DNA of 64,000 nucleotides, taken from NCBI GenBank assembly GCA_026724425.1, contig JAIUCV010000283.1:310001-374000 (forward strand), given 5' to 3'. Shown piece after piece: positions 53,387 through 64,000 of the stretch. Under the pieces are notes generated by a model. It made no database searches and was not told the DNA's origin. It saw nothing but the letters and a program-made list of their open reading frames with translations. How positions within the stretch are numbered: position 1 is the first letter of the stretch; every line of letters begins with the position of its first letter. Position numbers and translations under genes: made by a program. This DNA is from Erythrophleum ivorense. Lineage: Eukaryota > Streptophyta > Magnoliopsida > Fabales > Fabaceae.

Positions 53387-55380
53387 GAGAAAATTATACA
53401 CAGTCACTTTTCAAAGTTACTTTTCGAAATGTTATAATGGCCAAAGGCACTTTCCGTGACTTTGATGAGATTTGGACGATTGATTTATACATAAGAGAAA
53501 TTCCAAATTTGCTTTTTTAATAATTTTGTTAAAGTCTACATTTTTACCATGAGCCTTACCTCTTTCACCATTTTCAATATTTACCTTTCGATGATAAACA
53601 GTTTTCATCTTCCAAAACTTTGATTCCACCATTGATGATCCACATTTTCAGAGATATAGATGAATCTGTTCACCGAACGCCGAACGATATTACTTTTTTT
53701 CCTTTCGTTTTTAATCTGTGGCTTTTTGATAAACCTCATCTTGCAGATAAATATTAAAACCTAAATCTACACATAATTGGTATATTTATTCAGAAATACA
53801 ATTAAAACCTAGATCTGCAAACACATCATATATAACTTTCATAAACTTCTGATCTAAATTTTTTAAAAAGCAGATCACAATCGTCATCAAACTCTAGAGA
53901 GAGATATTTAGATTCATCATTGCAAACCAATTGTCCACAATATGCTATCTATCATAAATAATCCACAAATTTTTATCCACACACTTTTGTTACTATGGAT
54001 GATTCCGACCAAAATAAGATATACTAAACTATTTTTATGGACGGATTTCTTTGGATTACATTCCACAAGTATACTTTCATCTATAACATCCACAAGTAAT
54101 CATCCATGAACACATTATTCATCCATAACTTTCTAAAGACAGCTTCTTTCTCATATATATACACGCCTACGAAGCTTGACAGTGGCAACAATGTACTATC
54201 AACCCATCCATTGTATTGTGTCCATATGGTATATCACTATAATTTATGCTCAATGTACTGATTCTTAGTGCAATCTAACTTTTATTAAGTGATTGTCCAT
54301 CCAAATATCCAGACCCACTTTCCATCCACACAAATGCATCCATGTGGTTAAATACTATCATGATACACATATTACAAGCCATGCTCTCATACACACAATA
54401 ACATCCATAATCGTGCATCCACAAATGACCATCCACAAATATATACAAATACCATTTTCAAATAAATCTGGAGATGAATATCACGATAATTGTCGATAGT
54501 TTTCTGCATCTGGCAAAAATAGTAAGTGACTTGCGAGAAAACAAAAAATGATGGGTCAAGGTTATGTAACCTACTTTCTTATTCTCCTCAACATTCTCCC
54601 GAGAAGTTACATCACTGTGTATGGGGGACTCTGGACGGGGTTGAATTTCCGGAATAACATGTAGAATAAGTTCTTCCTATACGCTCTTCTCTCCCACCTG
54701 TGTGGCTACTTGGATGGGTGACTCTGGACGGGTTGTATATCCATGACCATATCCTCTTGTTCATCAGGGTCAGGTATACCGTCCACCACATGTTGTACCC
54801 CTGTTTGAAACGCACACGGAGACGACGAGATTCCTATGGGATAGCTATCCCGAATCTTCGACATAAACTTCGCTTCCTGTGAGTAATCAAAAAAATTAAA
54901 AGACATTTAAACCATTTTTCTTTCTAAACTTATTGATTATACCCAGAATCAACAACCTAGCGCTTAATGATTAGTAAAAAAATTAATAGAGTGGAAGATT
55001 AGAATCACCTTCGTTGACTTTTCACAAAGGAGACGACGGAATCGCCTAACAATCCTTCAGACAGAGAAGGAGAGGGCTGCTTTTTTCGTCGGAGGGAGCG
55101 ACTGAAATCCGAAAATACTCAAGGCGGTGGTACCAGCAGAGGGCGAGGCAGAGAGGAACGACAGTATTTTTAGGGTTCACCGTTTCTCACCGTTTGAGTT
55201 TCTTCGAATAAAAAAGCGAAAATTAGAAGAAGGTGAAAAGTTTGATATTGTGTAAGAATATAACGCCGTAAAAAAAAGGGGGTTTTTGGTCATTCCAATA
55301 CACCAAAATCACCTAGGAGTGAAAAGTGTCTTTGTTGTTAGTTTGAAAGTGAAAAGTGCATATATGTGTAAACCACTATA
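53387..55380. mobile_element. MULE-like element A
   Basis: The left end begins GAGAAAATTATACACAGTCA. The right end, read on the minus strand, contains TTTACACATATATGCACTTT and GACACTTTTCACTCC, a diverged version of the same arm. The interior is non-coding with many short ATCCACA/CATCCA motifs (53640-54480). A GC-richer block at 55030-55190 is the inverse of one in element B. Boundaries on the right and a target duplication could not be fixed. Confidence 0.55.
54545..54760. repeat. CTCTGGACGGG direct repeat
   Basis: GGACTCTGGACGGGGTTG (about 54626) and TGACTCTGGACGGGTTG (about 54719) are about 93 bp apart inside element A. The sequence between is not coding. Confidence 0.5.
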
Positions 55381-55408
55381 TATATATATTATTTTTTATT
55401 TTGTTACA

Positions 55409-57081
55409 GAAAAATTAGAGTGATTTACACATATAGGCATTTTTGTCTTTCAAACTAACAAAAAGGCACTTTGTGCTCCTATGTGACTTTAGTGTTGTGG
55501 AAAGACCAAAAACCCCTTTTTTATTCTCTTTGAAAGTTTTACTCTTTATTTCTTACATGATTTTCACCTCTTCCACCGTTCCGTCTCTTTCTCCATCGGT
55601 ACCGCCGTCGTAGTTCTGGATTTTATTTGTTCCCTCCGACTAAAAATAGGCAGCCGCTCCGTCCCTCCGTCGAGATAAGCAGCCGTCCACTCCACTCCCT
55701 CTGACGAAATAAGCAGTTATTCCCTCCCGTCGTTTTCTTGTCCCTCCGAAACAGAGTACAGATGGTGAAATAAGCAGCCGTTCCCTCTGACGAAAATAGG
55801 CAACCGTTCCGTCCATCCCTCCGCTGACATAACCAGCTGTCCTCTCCGCTCCCTCCGACGAATTAAGCAGGTGTGCTCTCCCGTCGTTTCCTTGTCCGTC
55901 TGAAGTCCCATTTACAGATCTGCTAATGGGTTGTTCTTGTCCATTTGAATCCGTCCATGTGAAGCCGCCCATTAGTGATTGATAATTCTTGTCCACGGGA
56001 TGAAATTACATGCGTCTTCCGCTTGAGTGTTAAAAATAGTAATCATCCATAAATGGGACTTTTGCAAAATGTGTGGGTTGTACCTTCTAGCTACCTATCT
56101 ATATTGTTAAGATTTGATGGGGGACAGTACAATATTATGTACTGCAGATGGTGGATATAAACTTATTACATTCATAACTGTCCACACACCCGCATCCATT
56201 GTACACCATACTTGTAAGATTGGTTATGTGTATTAACTGATGAAAATCGACCATAAATTATCGTCCATGTGAAGCTGTTCATAAAGACATCCTTCATAAG
56301 AATTGCCTTTTGGGGGTTTATACATAACGTAGTTAATATGATGTGAAGCCTATCCAGACTCAGTTGTCCATAGTATGATGACCACCTCTTAGGAATGAGG
56401 TTTTTTTTTTTGGAAAACATGATCACTGTATCATTTTCAAAGCATCCACATCAGATCATCCACACGCGTGTTGTATGGATATGTTTGTATGGATGAGTTT
56501 GTATAGATAGGTTTGTATGAATGAAGTTGTATTAATTATTCAAGAGTTTAGTGAAATTTAGAATTATGATAATTGTCTTGAATTGTATGGACACTAATCG
56601 TATGGACATTGATGTGGAAATGATCGTAATCGTATAAGACTCTTGAAATTTGCTACACATACCAATTAGATTGTGAGGTTTGAGTCATGCCATATCCATT
56701 CATATCTCAAAACAATTATCCAAACAAAGACGTCCAGATGGACACATGACGACGTGGACAAGACTGCGTGGATATCTAGATGTGGATATGATCATGAGTT
56801 AACCCAGATTCATCTACTCCAAACTTCAACGAAACTGAAATCAACTATATTCATCTTCTCCTCACTAAAAAAAAAAAAAACTCAGATACAAGAAGAGGTG
56901 AGGAAAAATAATGAAAAGTGATGGTGGAAGATGGGCAAAGGAGATTATTGTTTTAGCCGAAGAGATTATTGTTTTTACTCATATGAAAATCTTTTTAAAA
57001 ATGGGCAAAGTCACTAAGGAGCACAAAGTGGCTTTGCTTGTTATTAGACTCTTGAAATGTGCATTTAATTATAATTTTCTC
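55409..57081. mobile_element. MULE-like element B
   Basis: The left end is GAAAAATTAGAGTGATTTAC, followed by AGGCACTTTGTGCTCCTATG. The right end (57005-57081) carries GGAGCACAAAGTGGCTTTG and ends ATAATTTTCTC, the inverse of GAGAAAATTAT. The interior has TGGATGAGTTTGTAT-type repeats, the inverse sense of the motifs in element A. There is no transposase frame. The small frame at 56911-57099 lies in the right arm and is chance. Confidence 0.6.
55618..55910. repeat. GC-richer minisatellite in element B
   Basis: Degenerate units such as CCCTCTGACGAAATAAGCAG and CCCTCCGACGAATTAAGCAG repeat about six times with 30-50 bp spacing. A minus-strand frame over it (55640-55996) shows repeated AYF motifs only because of the repeats. 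Confidence 0.7.
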
Positions 57082-60000
57082 AAAAAATTATATATCTAGT
57101 TGTTGAAATCCCGAATTAAAATTTCAATTGATTTGCAAACGATTACTCAACAAAGCACAAGAAGAACAATTTTCTCTTTGGATATGAAATAAGTCAAGCG
57201 AGTAATTGAATCTCGAATACACTACGAAAAATGTTTTTTCTTTACATAGCTAGTGGATGATCTGAGTTTTCAACACTCGGCTAATTTCTTTTAATAACTG
57301 CAGCACTCGCCGGATTTTTTTATTAGGACTTAAAACATAAAACCATTTCAACTAACCAAATGTAAATGGTTAACGGTTCCATGAGGATAATCGATCCTTG
57401 ATCTAGCAACTCTTCCTCGTGAACCACTAACCCACCATTATGAGAAAATGTTTTACAACAAAAATTTCTCTATTCTCTCTGTAGGATGTGAAACCGAACC
57501 GATTACAAGCCAACAGCAGAACCACGCTGATATTAGTTTCGTTGTATGGTTGAGAGATTTTATTATTTGTACTCGGGTTGAAGATTATGAATAACCAAGA
57601 TTTCGGGTATTCCACAAAATATTTTTTATTCGCAAATTAACTAGTTCGGTTCGATTTGCACCCAACTTTTTATTTGTTAATAGTATAGTGAGATATTTAT
57701 TTTGGATATAATATTTAGGTATCTAACTATTTTAATTTAAATTGATATATAAGATAAAACAGCATTAGGATATTTGTGTTAGGTATTTCACTATTCATAC
57801 ATTAAAGACTCTGATTTGAATATGTTACTCGGTCTACGTAAGTGATGGAGTGCGCTAAGTATCCACCGCCAGAGGCCATTGATGGATCCAAATTTATAAC
57901 GATCATCCGATAATTAAAAAGATGTGATCCATGTCATCCGACATAATCTAGCTTGTAATAAAAATAGGAAGTACTTAACGTATAATATCTGGTATTTGTA
58001 TGCATATGTAAGCATGTTTCATACTCATTCATGCATACTAATACAAGTGATACATTTTTCTTTTGGCACACGATGGTCCAAATAGATAATGACTATATAT
58101 AATGTTAGATTATGATAAAGCCTAGGTTTTGCGGCGAAAAAGTGAAAATGGTTAAAGTAGGGGTAGAATTTAGGGGTTTAAGAAAACACGAAGGATAAAA
58201 GTAAGAGGACAAAAGAAGGAAGAAGAGAAAGCGAAAACGTGATTGGACATCAAAGACATATTTTCTTTCTTAATCCCACGACCACGGCATATCTTTTCTA
58301 TTTCTTCTTAATTTTTAGAAAGCATCAAAAGTAATGTTTACCATTTTCGGATAAATATGAAGAAGTCAAAAGAAAAAAATAACGAAGGACAGCAACTATC
58401 TATATACAAGACTCGATCTAATATTAATTGTAGACTCGATCATATGGATGGTATATCTTATCAATAAAGACCGTTAAAAACATGCATGACTAGGGAAGGT
58501 AAAATAAAAAACGATGGTGTATTTAGTTTTACAATTCACGTAATATTGCCAATCAAAATATATGTTTAGTCATTTCACTATTACAACGATCAAACATGAA
58601 TCAAAGAGTTGTTGTCGTTTCATTGCAATTATAGTCCAGCAAAACGTACAAATGGTACCATAGTAATTCCGTCGTTGGTTCCTGGTATTTTGCATGATAT
58701 TAGTAAATTTGGGTTTATGTTCTATATAGCCCAATTATAGAGTATATTTAGGTAATATTTTTTTCCGGTGAGATCGTAAATAAAAGAACAAATATGTTTT
58801 CATGGTTTGACCAAAATGTTATATTGTTAAATAATATGTCACGAGATTAAAAAAGTGTGTCATCAGGCAAAATAGCATTTAATTTGTACATTAATGAAAC
58901 ATATGACATTTAACCATTTTTAGGGTTCATTTGTAGGTCTACTCTATTAACACTTGAGATTATTCTATACAAACAATAAGCGTTATAAATATCCTAAATT
59001 TTAACGAATATTAAATAATTTGATTGTCATAAACCAAAAAATATACAATTCCAAAAAGATACAGTATGTAGATAATACCATGTCGAAAATAGATAGATAT
59101 AATCGAAATTGATAAAATTTGAGAATTACTTCAGTATACTATGTTAGTAATACACTAATATAGATGAATGGATGATAATGCATGATGTTGACGGAAAAAA
59201 AAAAAAAATCAAAGATCATGAGCTGAGATCCTTAAACATTTGTTAGATCCTTAATTAGAGTTTATCAGACGCAGGGCAGAAGAAGCTCTAAAACGTGTAA
59301 AAGAAAGTTCTAAAAGGTACAAAAAAATGGTAAAATAAAATAATAAGAGCTCCAAGAGGAAAAGTGATACGTATTTTTTTAAATATATTTCTCGATGGAT
59401 AAAATCAGGGGATAAAATATAATTGGATGTGAAGGATAATAAATCATGAAGTTGCTTTTTAGAAAAACTCAAAAAAGGTCGTCAGTCGTGATTGTGCGCG
59501 TACGTGAAGTGGAAGCATGAGGCATCATTTTTAGTGAATCTATCGAAGAAAAAGATGATGCAAAACCTTCTGACACATTCAGAAGCTTTACTCACGTCAT
59601 GAATAGCATCTGAAATTGAGGCAATCAGATCTTAACAATACACTGCATGTGCATTACTATTTTCTATAGTATTATTTTACTGTTTTTTTCCAATTTTTTA
59701 TTGTTTGGATTATTTCTATATATGTACATATATACTTTTAAATATAAGGATCAAGATTTGTCTGTTAATTTAGTGATTCATATCAGTGCTGCTACAGTAT
59801 CATATTCGGATTTCAAACTAAAAAAGATGCATACGTGAGTTATAAACGATTAAAACAATTTGATAAATCGACAATATAACTCATACAAAGAGATAATATA
59901 ATGACTAGTATTTAATTAATTGAATGTATTTGAAGCACGTAGTTGACTTCACTCGTGTGGTCATTAATAAAAAAGAATCGGAGATGTTCGGCAACTGAAT

Positions 60001-60146
60001 GCCCAATTCAAGAGCCTCTAACTAAATGAATGTTGACACAAATTAATGTGTTTTGTGAATTTGAGAAACTCAATCCATTTAATAGCTTACACATACACTC
60101 AACAAATGTTGTTATACTTCTCTTCTTATAACTTTAAATACACTAA
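57082..60146. other. AT-rich intergenic DNA
   Basis: No gene, RNA or element with defined ends was recognised. Small open frames at 59251-59472 (minus) and 59647-59838 (plus) are low-complexity and not supported. Confidence 0.5.
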
Positions 60147-60155
60147 TAAATGTTG

Positions 60156-60430
60156 GGGTGAATTAGCAAAAGAGGATGTTTTCAAGTTTCTAATTTGTAA
60201 AAGAGGCAACATCAAGTTTTTATTAGCAAAAGAGGCAAATCGGTGGGTCCCACCACAATAAAAACACTTTTCCATGAACAAAAAATAAACCCTAAGTCCC
60301 AAAAAGTGAACTCAAACCAACCACACATGGCGGGGCCCACGAGAAAGTTGCCTCTTTTGCTAATAAAAACTTGGTGTTGCCTCTTTTCCCAATTAGAAAC
60401 TTAAAATGTGCCTACTTCACCAATTTTTTC
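60156..60430. mobile_element. 275-bp MITE with long inverted repeats (MULE type)
   Basis: A perfect 9-bp duplication TAAATGTTG (60147-60155 and 60431-60439) flanks arms of about 100 bp. Each arm contains AAGTTTCTAATT, AAAAGAGGCAAC and AAGTTTTTATTAGCAAAAGA in inverted orientation. The left arm lacks the first nine bases (GAAAAAATT) found at the right tip. Confidence 0.85.
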
Positions 60431-60439
60431 TAAATGTTG

Positions 60440-62916
60440 TTACTTTTATCCTTTTAGTTATAACTATCATAGTTTAACTAAGTTTTGTTTTTTTATAATT
60501 ATTTCTCATACTACATAGACTTAAATGAAATATTACACTACAAGCCACACTCGTATTGGTATCTTGTTGATTTAAACTACGTGACAATGTTTTCAAATTA
60601 AAGTTGATTTAGTTGTTAACTATGTTACTGACTGTACAAAAAAATAATAAAAAGGGCAAAAAAGATAGATGTGATTCCAAATTTTGTGAATTTTTCCTTT
60701 TAAAATTTATTATTCATTTCCTTTTTCTAGTGTACTGACAAATTGCTAAAATTGGGCCCACACTGTAGCTTCTTTCTTTATACGAAACTAAATGAGAAAA
60801 ATAGGGGGCCCACCTACCCATGTGACGTGGGACCTTAAACGCATCAAGAAGATGTCGTTTTCTTCGTAGCCATTTGTCACTATCACTTTGTAGATTTAAT
60901 ATATTATATACTTTTAATTAATTAAATTACTAAAAAAAGACCTCGCAGGAAGGCTAGAGGAGGATGATGATAGGCACGTGTACGGTCCCCTTTTCTTATC
61001 GCTCCGATTGTCGACAGCTCAACCAATCTTACTATTCACAGCCGTCCATTTCACCACTTTATTTATCCAGTCGTGTCTCGACACGTCACACAAAAGGAAA
61101 AGATGAAGAAACAGACTACTACTGTTGACGTAGATATATATACTTGTCAATACTTTTGTATGTATACCAAAGTCTACAATGAGAAATCATTATAAAGAAA
61201 ATATTTAGTTTTTATCTGTCAACAAGTATTTAGTTAATCTACGACAGTAAGATTTTGTATGTTAAATATACTTTTTATTATATCACTATTGAATAACATA
61301 ATTACGACTAGAAACCCGGTAAATAGCAAAATATAACGTAACTAGTTAATTATAATATTGAAATTAGAAAAAAAATATACAAGTGACTCTAGCTAATGAT
61401 AATAACAAAATTAGAATTATGGAAAAAATCCTAGACATCGCCATCGATCACCATTACTTGACATTTGACTCATACGATATATAAAGGAATCAGCTCTCAA
61501 TATATTACGTTATAATTTTTTTTCCATGTCACGAGTATGAAGCTTAAACAGTAGGAGTTCGTAAAACGCGAACACACTTATCAATCACTTGGACACCATA
61601 TATCCAATTTAAATGCTACCTCTGTAATTGTTCTGTATTTTTTTGTTTTCTTAAATAATTTCCATACATAATGAAAACATAACATCAAGACCCCTCAGGG
61701 TTTCAGCACATAATTAATCAACAGAATTAACAACTCTGCTTGTCATCGAAATTACCCAAAATTAAAAATGAAGGAGTGAGACTATAGCTACAAACGATCA
61801 ACCACATACCAATAATTGTTCTGCATTTGGACTCAGGTCAAAACGAACTGATCTCTTAGTGAACTTCAGCTAGCTACTTAAAATGATTATCTAAGCATGG
61901 TGATGGAGTTATCTCGCATTTTTATCTTTAATTCTGATTGATATATATATATGAAAAAAAGGACCTGTCTTTCTTCTTATATATAGTCTGGACTCTAGGC
62001 AGTATACGGGTACGTTATGGGGTGTACGAAGTTGGACCGAGTTCATTTGTAACTTTAGTTAACATGAAAAAGATCTTAATTATAGTTTTGCCTAAACCTT
62101 TTACAATACATATCAATATTAAGAACAATCTTAAAACTAGGTTAGAACTACAAGCAAACAATAAAGTGGAGATGTACAAAAGAAATAAAAACTACAGAGA
62201 TCGAACCAAGTCAAAATCAGAATATTTAAATTGAAACTGAATGAAATTTGCCCGACAGATGAACCAACAACCAAGCCAAGTCATCCTAGTCTTTTGGAGA
62301 TTCTCGACCTCAACTCCAACTACAAAGATTCTCGACTTCTCCTTAGATAAACTTCTGAAACCTCTTCTCTTTTCTTCTCAGTTTTTTTCGTTTTCATTTA
62401 ATTATCACAGAACTCCGCATGCATGCTTATTGCTTACCAATTTAGTTACACTGGCTTTGCGAGAAAGGTTGTGATGCGCAGACCTAATTAAAAAAGAAAA
62501 GCACAAAATCATCAAGTCATATACCTGATTATTCCCTAATATAAAGTAACTAATGCATTTTTGTTAAAGAAGTATATGCATATTCTGTCTCGATATACAC
62601 AAAACAAATGTCATTGCTTATATACGTTACTTCCTTTATATTGTCTTGGTTTTCTATAAGCTTTCGTAATTCCTTACTGATATTTTTGCTGATTTTTAAG
62701 TGGAAAGTTATGTTTTTAATTCACTTTAATTTTTAGGTGGCGAACACTTGCGTTGTGTGTTTCACTTTCTCTCGGCAAATAACACTGACGATCGTAGGAT
62801 CTATATGATCCCTGTTGTATTTCATATTAAGAAATTTTAAAGCATCTTAGATTTGATTATTTAACTAAAAGCTATGATGACCATTATATAGTTAATTAGT
62901 ATCGTAAAGACCCAAT
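60440..62916. other. AT-rich region with a promoter-like GC-richer stretch
   Basis: Positions 60955-61085 are GC-richer and contain GGCACGTGTACGG (G-box CACGTG at 60975-60980) and TCGTGTCTCGACACGTCACAC. This could be an upstream element of a gene beyond the window or a long-range HB6 element. The frames at 61938-62234 and 62241-62474 have no recognisable domain. Confidence 0.4.
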
Positions 62917-62984
62917 AAAGTATTTTGCATTTATCTACCAAAAAGTATTTTACATTTATCTACCAAAAAGTATTTTGCATTTCG
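62917..62984. repeat. 25-bp tandem repeat, 2.7 copies
   Basis: The unit AAAGTATTTTGCATTTATCT plus ACCAA starts at 62917, 62942 and 62967; the middle copy has A for G at one position. The third copy is partial. Confidence 0.85.
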
Positions 62985-64000
62985 ATGCACCGCACAGCTA
63001 CGGTTTCTACGTGATTCATGCTTTTGCATGGTTTTAATTAATTCGTATCTTAACAAAATTCGGGGAAAAAATGAAATAATCGATGCCAAGAAAAATATTT
63101 TTTTCTACTCATGCGTAAATTTGTTCCTTTCGTTGGAAAAGCCCATTACTGCTTTTAACCAAAAGAGCTAAACATAGGTGCTGGTTTTAATTAGTTACAG
63201 TTTGTGGTTGAGCGGTAAATAAGTTAAATAAGTACTAGCTACTACAAAGACTTTTTTGCGTCTGGTTTTATTTTTTCTAGGCCTAACCAAGTAGGCAAGT
63301 AACCAATTATTTAATCCTCTGTTATTATTATTGAAGATTACTTGTACTATTTTAATGTTACAATTTTCATTTGGTATACATTAACAAGCTCTTTCCCATC
63401 CGCAACAAATTTTTTATTTGAAGTAATTTTAATTTCTAACGGTTATTTTTGTATTTTATTTTGTTCTTACTTGTCCGACAAAATAAAATTAAAGAACAGC
63501 TGCTGACCAAAAAGAAAAATATGACTACAATAAGGAGATGTATTTTTTTGTTTAATCCATTACAAATCTAGAACTTTGCTATGTTCTAGACTTCTAATTG
63601 GATTTAAAATTTGACACTTTTAGAGTAGTTTTTTACAAACTAATATTTTTGGGATTGTTTTCCAAATGTTTTTAGACACCAGTGTAACCTTGTTTTCGAG
63701 GGCCCGATTTATAATCAAATTGGTCACTAAAAAAATATATTAGACTTATTAGTGGCATTGATGGTGAAATGTTTCCATTTCAATATTCATATAGTATTTC
63801 ATTGTCCATTTTTTCAAAGATGGTTTTATACTTTATATAAAGATAAACATATAAAGCCTTGAAGTCGCATATATTTATCAATAAGAAAATATGAGATGTG
63901 ATCGTTAAGAATGGTCCCTTTCAAGGCTTGAATTGGAATTTTTTTATAAAAATATTCTAATTTGGGAAATTTAGAGTTGTTGCAAAATTTCCCTGAATAA
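62985..64000. other. AT-rich intergenic DNA to window end
   Basis: Nothing supported was found. Confidence 0.5.

Noticed and set aside
55640..55996. 118-codon minus frame with repeated AYF motifs
   Set aside because: The pattern comes from the tandem repeats in MULE-like element B; no domain or codon signal is seen.
53387..57081. One single large MULE spanning both halves
   Set aside because: The outermost ends match each other (GAGAAAATTAT), but two inward-facing arms lie in the middle, and no shared 9-bp duplication was found at the outer ends. Two adjoining elements explain the arms better, though a composite remains possible.
61938..62474. Two small plus-strand frames near the right edge
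   Set aside because: No domain, splice context or codon signal; AT-rich chance frames.

Overview
This window is plant nuclear DNA, most likely from a crucifer (Brassicaceae) close to Arabidopsis. The evidence is spliced genes with GT-AG introns, AT-rich intergenic DNA, Athila, Tat, copia, Helitron, MULE and LINE elements, and two near-exact matches to remembered Arabidopsis proteins. These are a 476-residue RIBA2-type riboflavin protein and a 307-residue ATHB6-type homeodomain-leucine zipper protein. From memory, A. thaliana chromosome 2 carries HB6 (At2g22430), RIBA2 (At2g22450) and a DUF617 gene (At2g22460) close together, so this looks like an orthologous segment expanded by transposons. 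The synteny was not checked by search.

Layout. Positions 1-2.5 kb hold an intact DUF617 (MIZU-KUSSEI1-like) gene and an intact three-exon NYN-domain gene. At 38.3-42.3 kb the same pair recurs: a damaged DUF617 copy, a diverged NYN gene with an aspartate-rich tail, and a truncated third NYN copy. Between the two copies lies about 33 kb that is mostly transposon: a short Helitron (3.1-4.4 kb), a complete Athila element (5.46-17.85 kb), a P450 pseudogene split by a young copia element (19.5-24.3 kb), and a Tat-lineage Ty3/gypsy element (25.5-36.1 kb). The Tat element carries a multi-exon gene on its antisense strand.

The right side is host DNA. It holds RIBA2 (minus, 42.7-44.8 kb), a duplicated AT-rich block that received a poly(A) insertion and a MULE (45.9-48.4 kb), HB6 (plus, 48.9-50.1 kb), a 5'-truncated LINE with a perfect 16-bp target duplication (51.5-53.4 kb), two head-to-head MULE-like elements forming a large inverted repeat (53.4-57.1 kb), and quiet AT-rich DNA with one 275-bp MITE (60.2-60.4 kb).

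The host genes do not form a pathway. RIBA2 acts in plastid riboflavin synthesis, HB6 is a transcription factor linked to abscisic acid, DUF617 proteins include the hydrotropism factor MIZ1, and NYN proteins are putative RNases. The most unusual items are the spliced antisense gene inside the Tat element, the graded decay of the NYN/DUF617 duplicates, and several insertions whose exact target duplications can be read directly. No clearly new biological system was identified.
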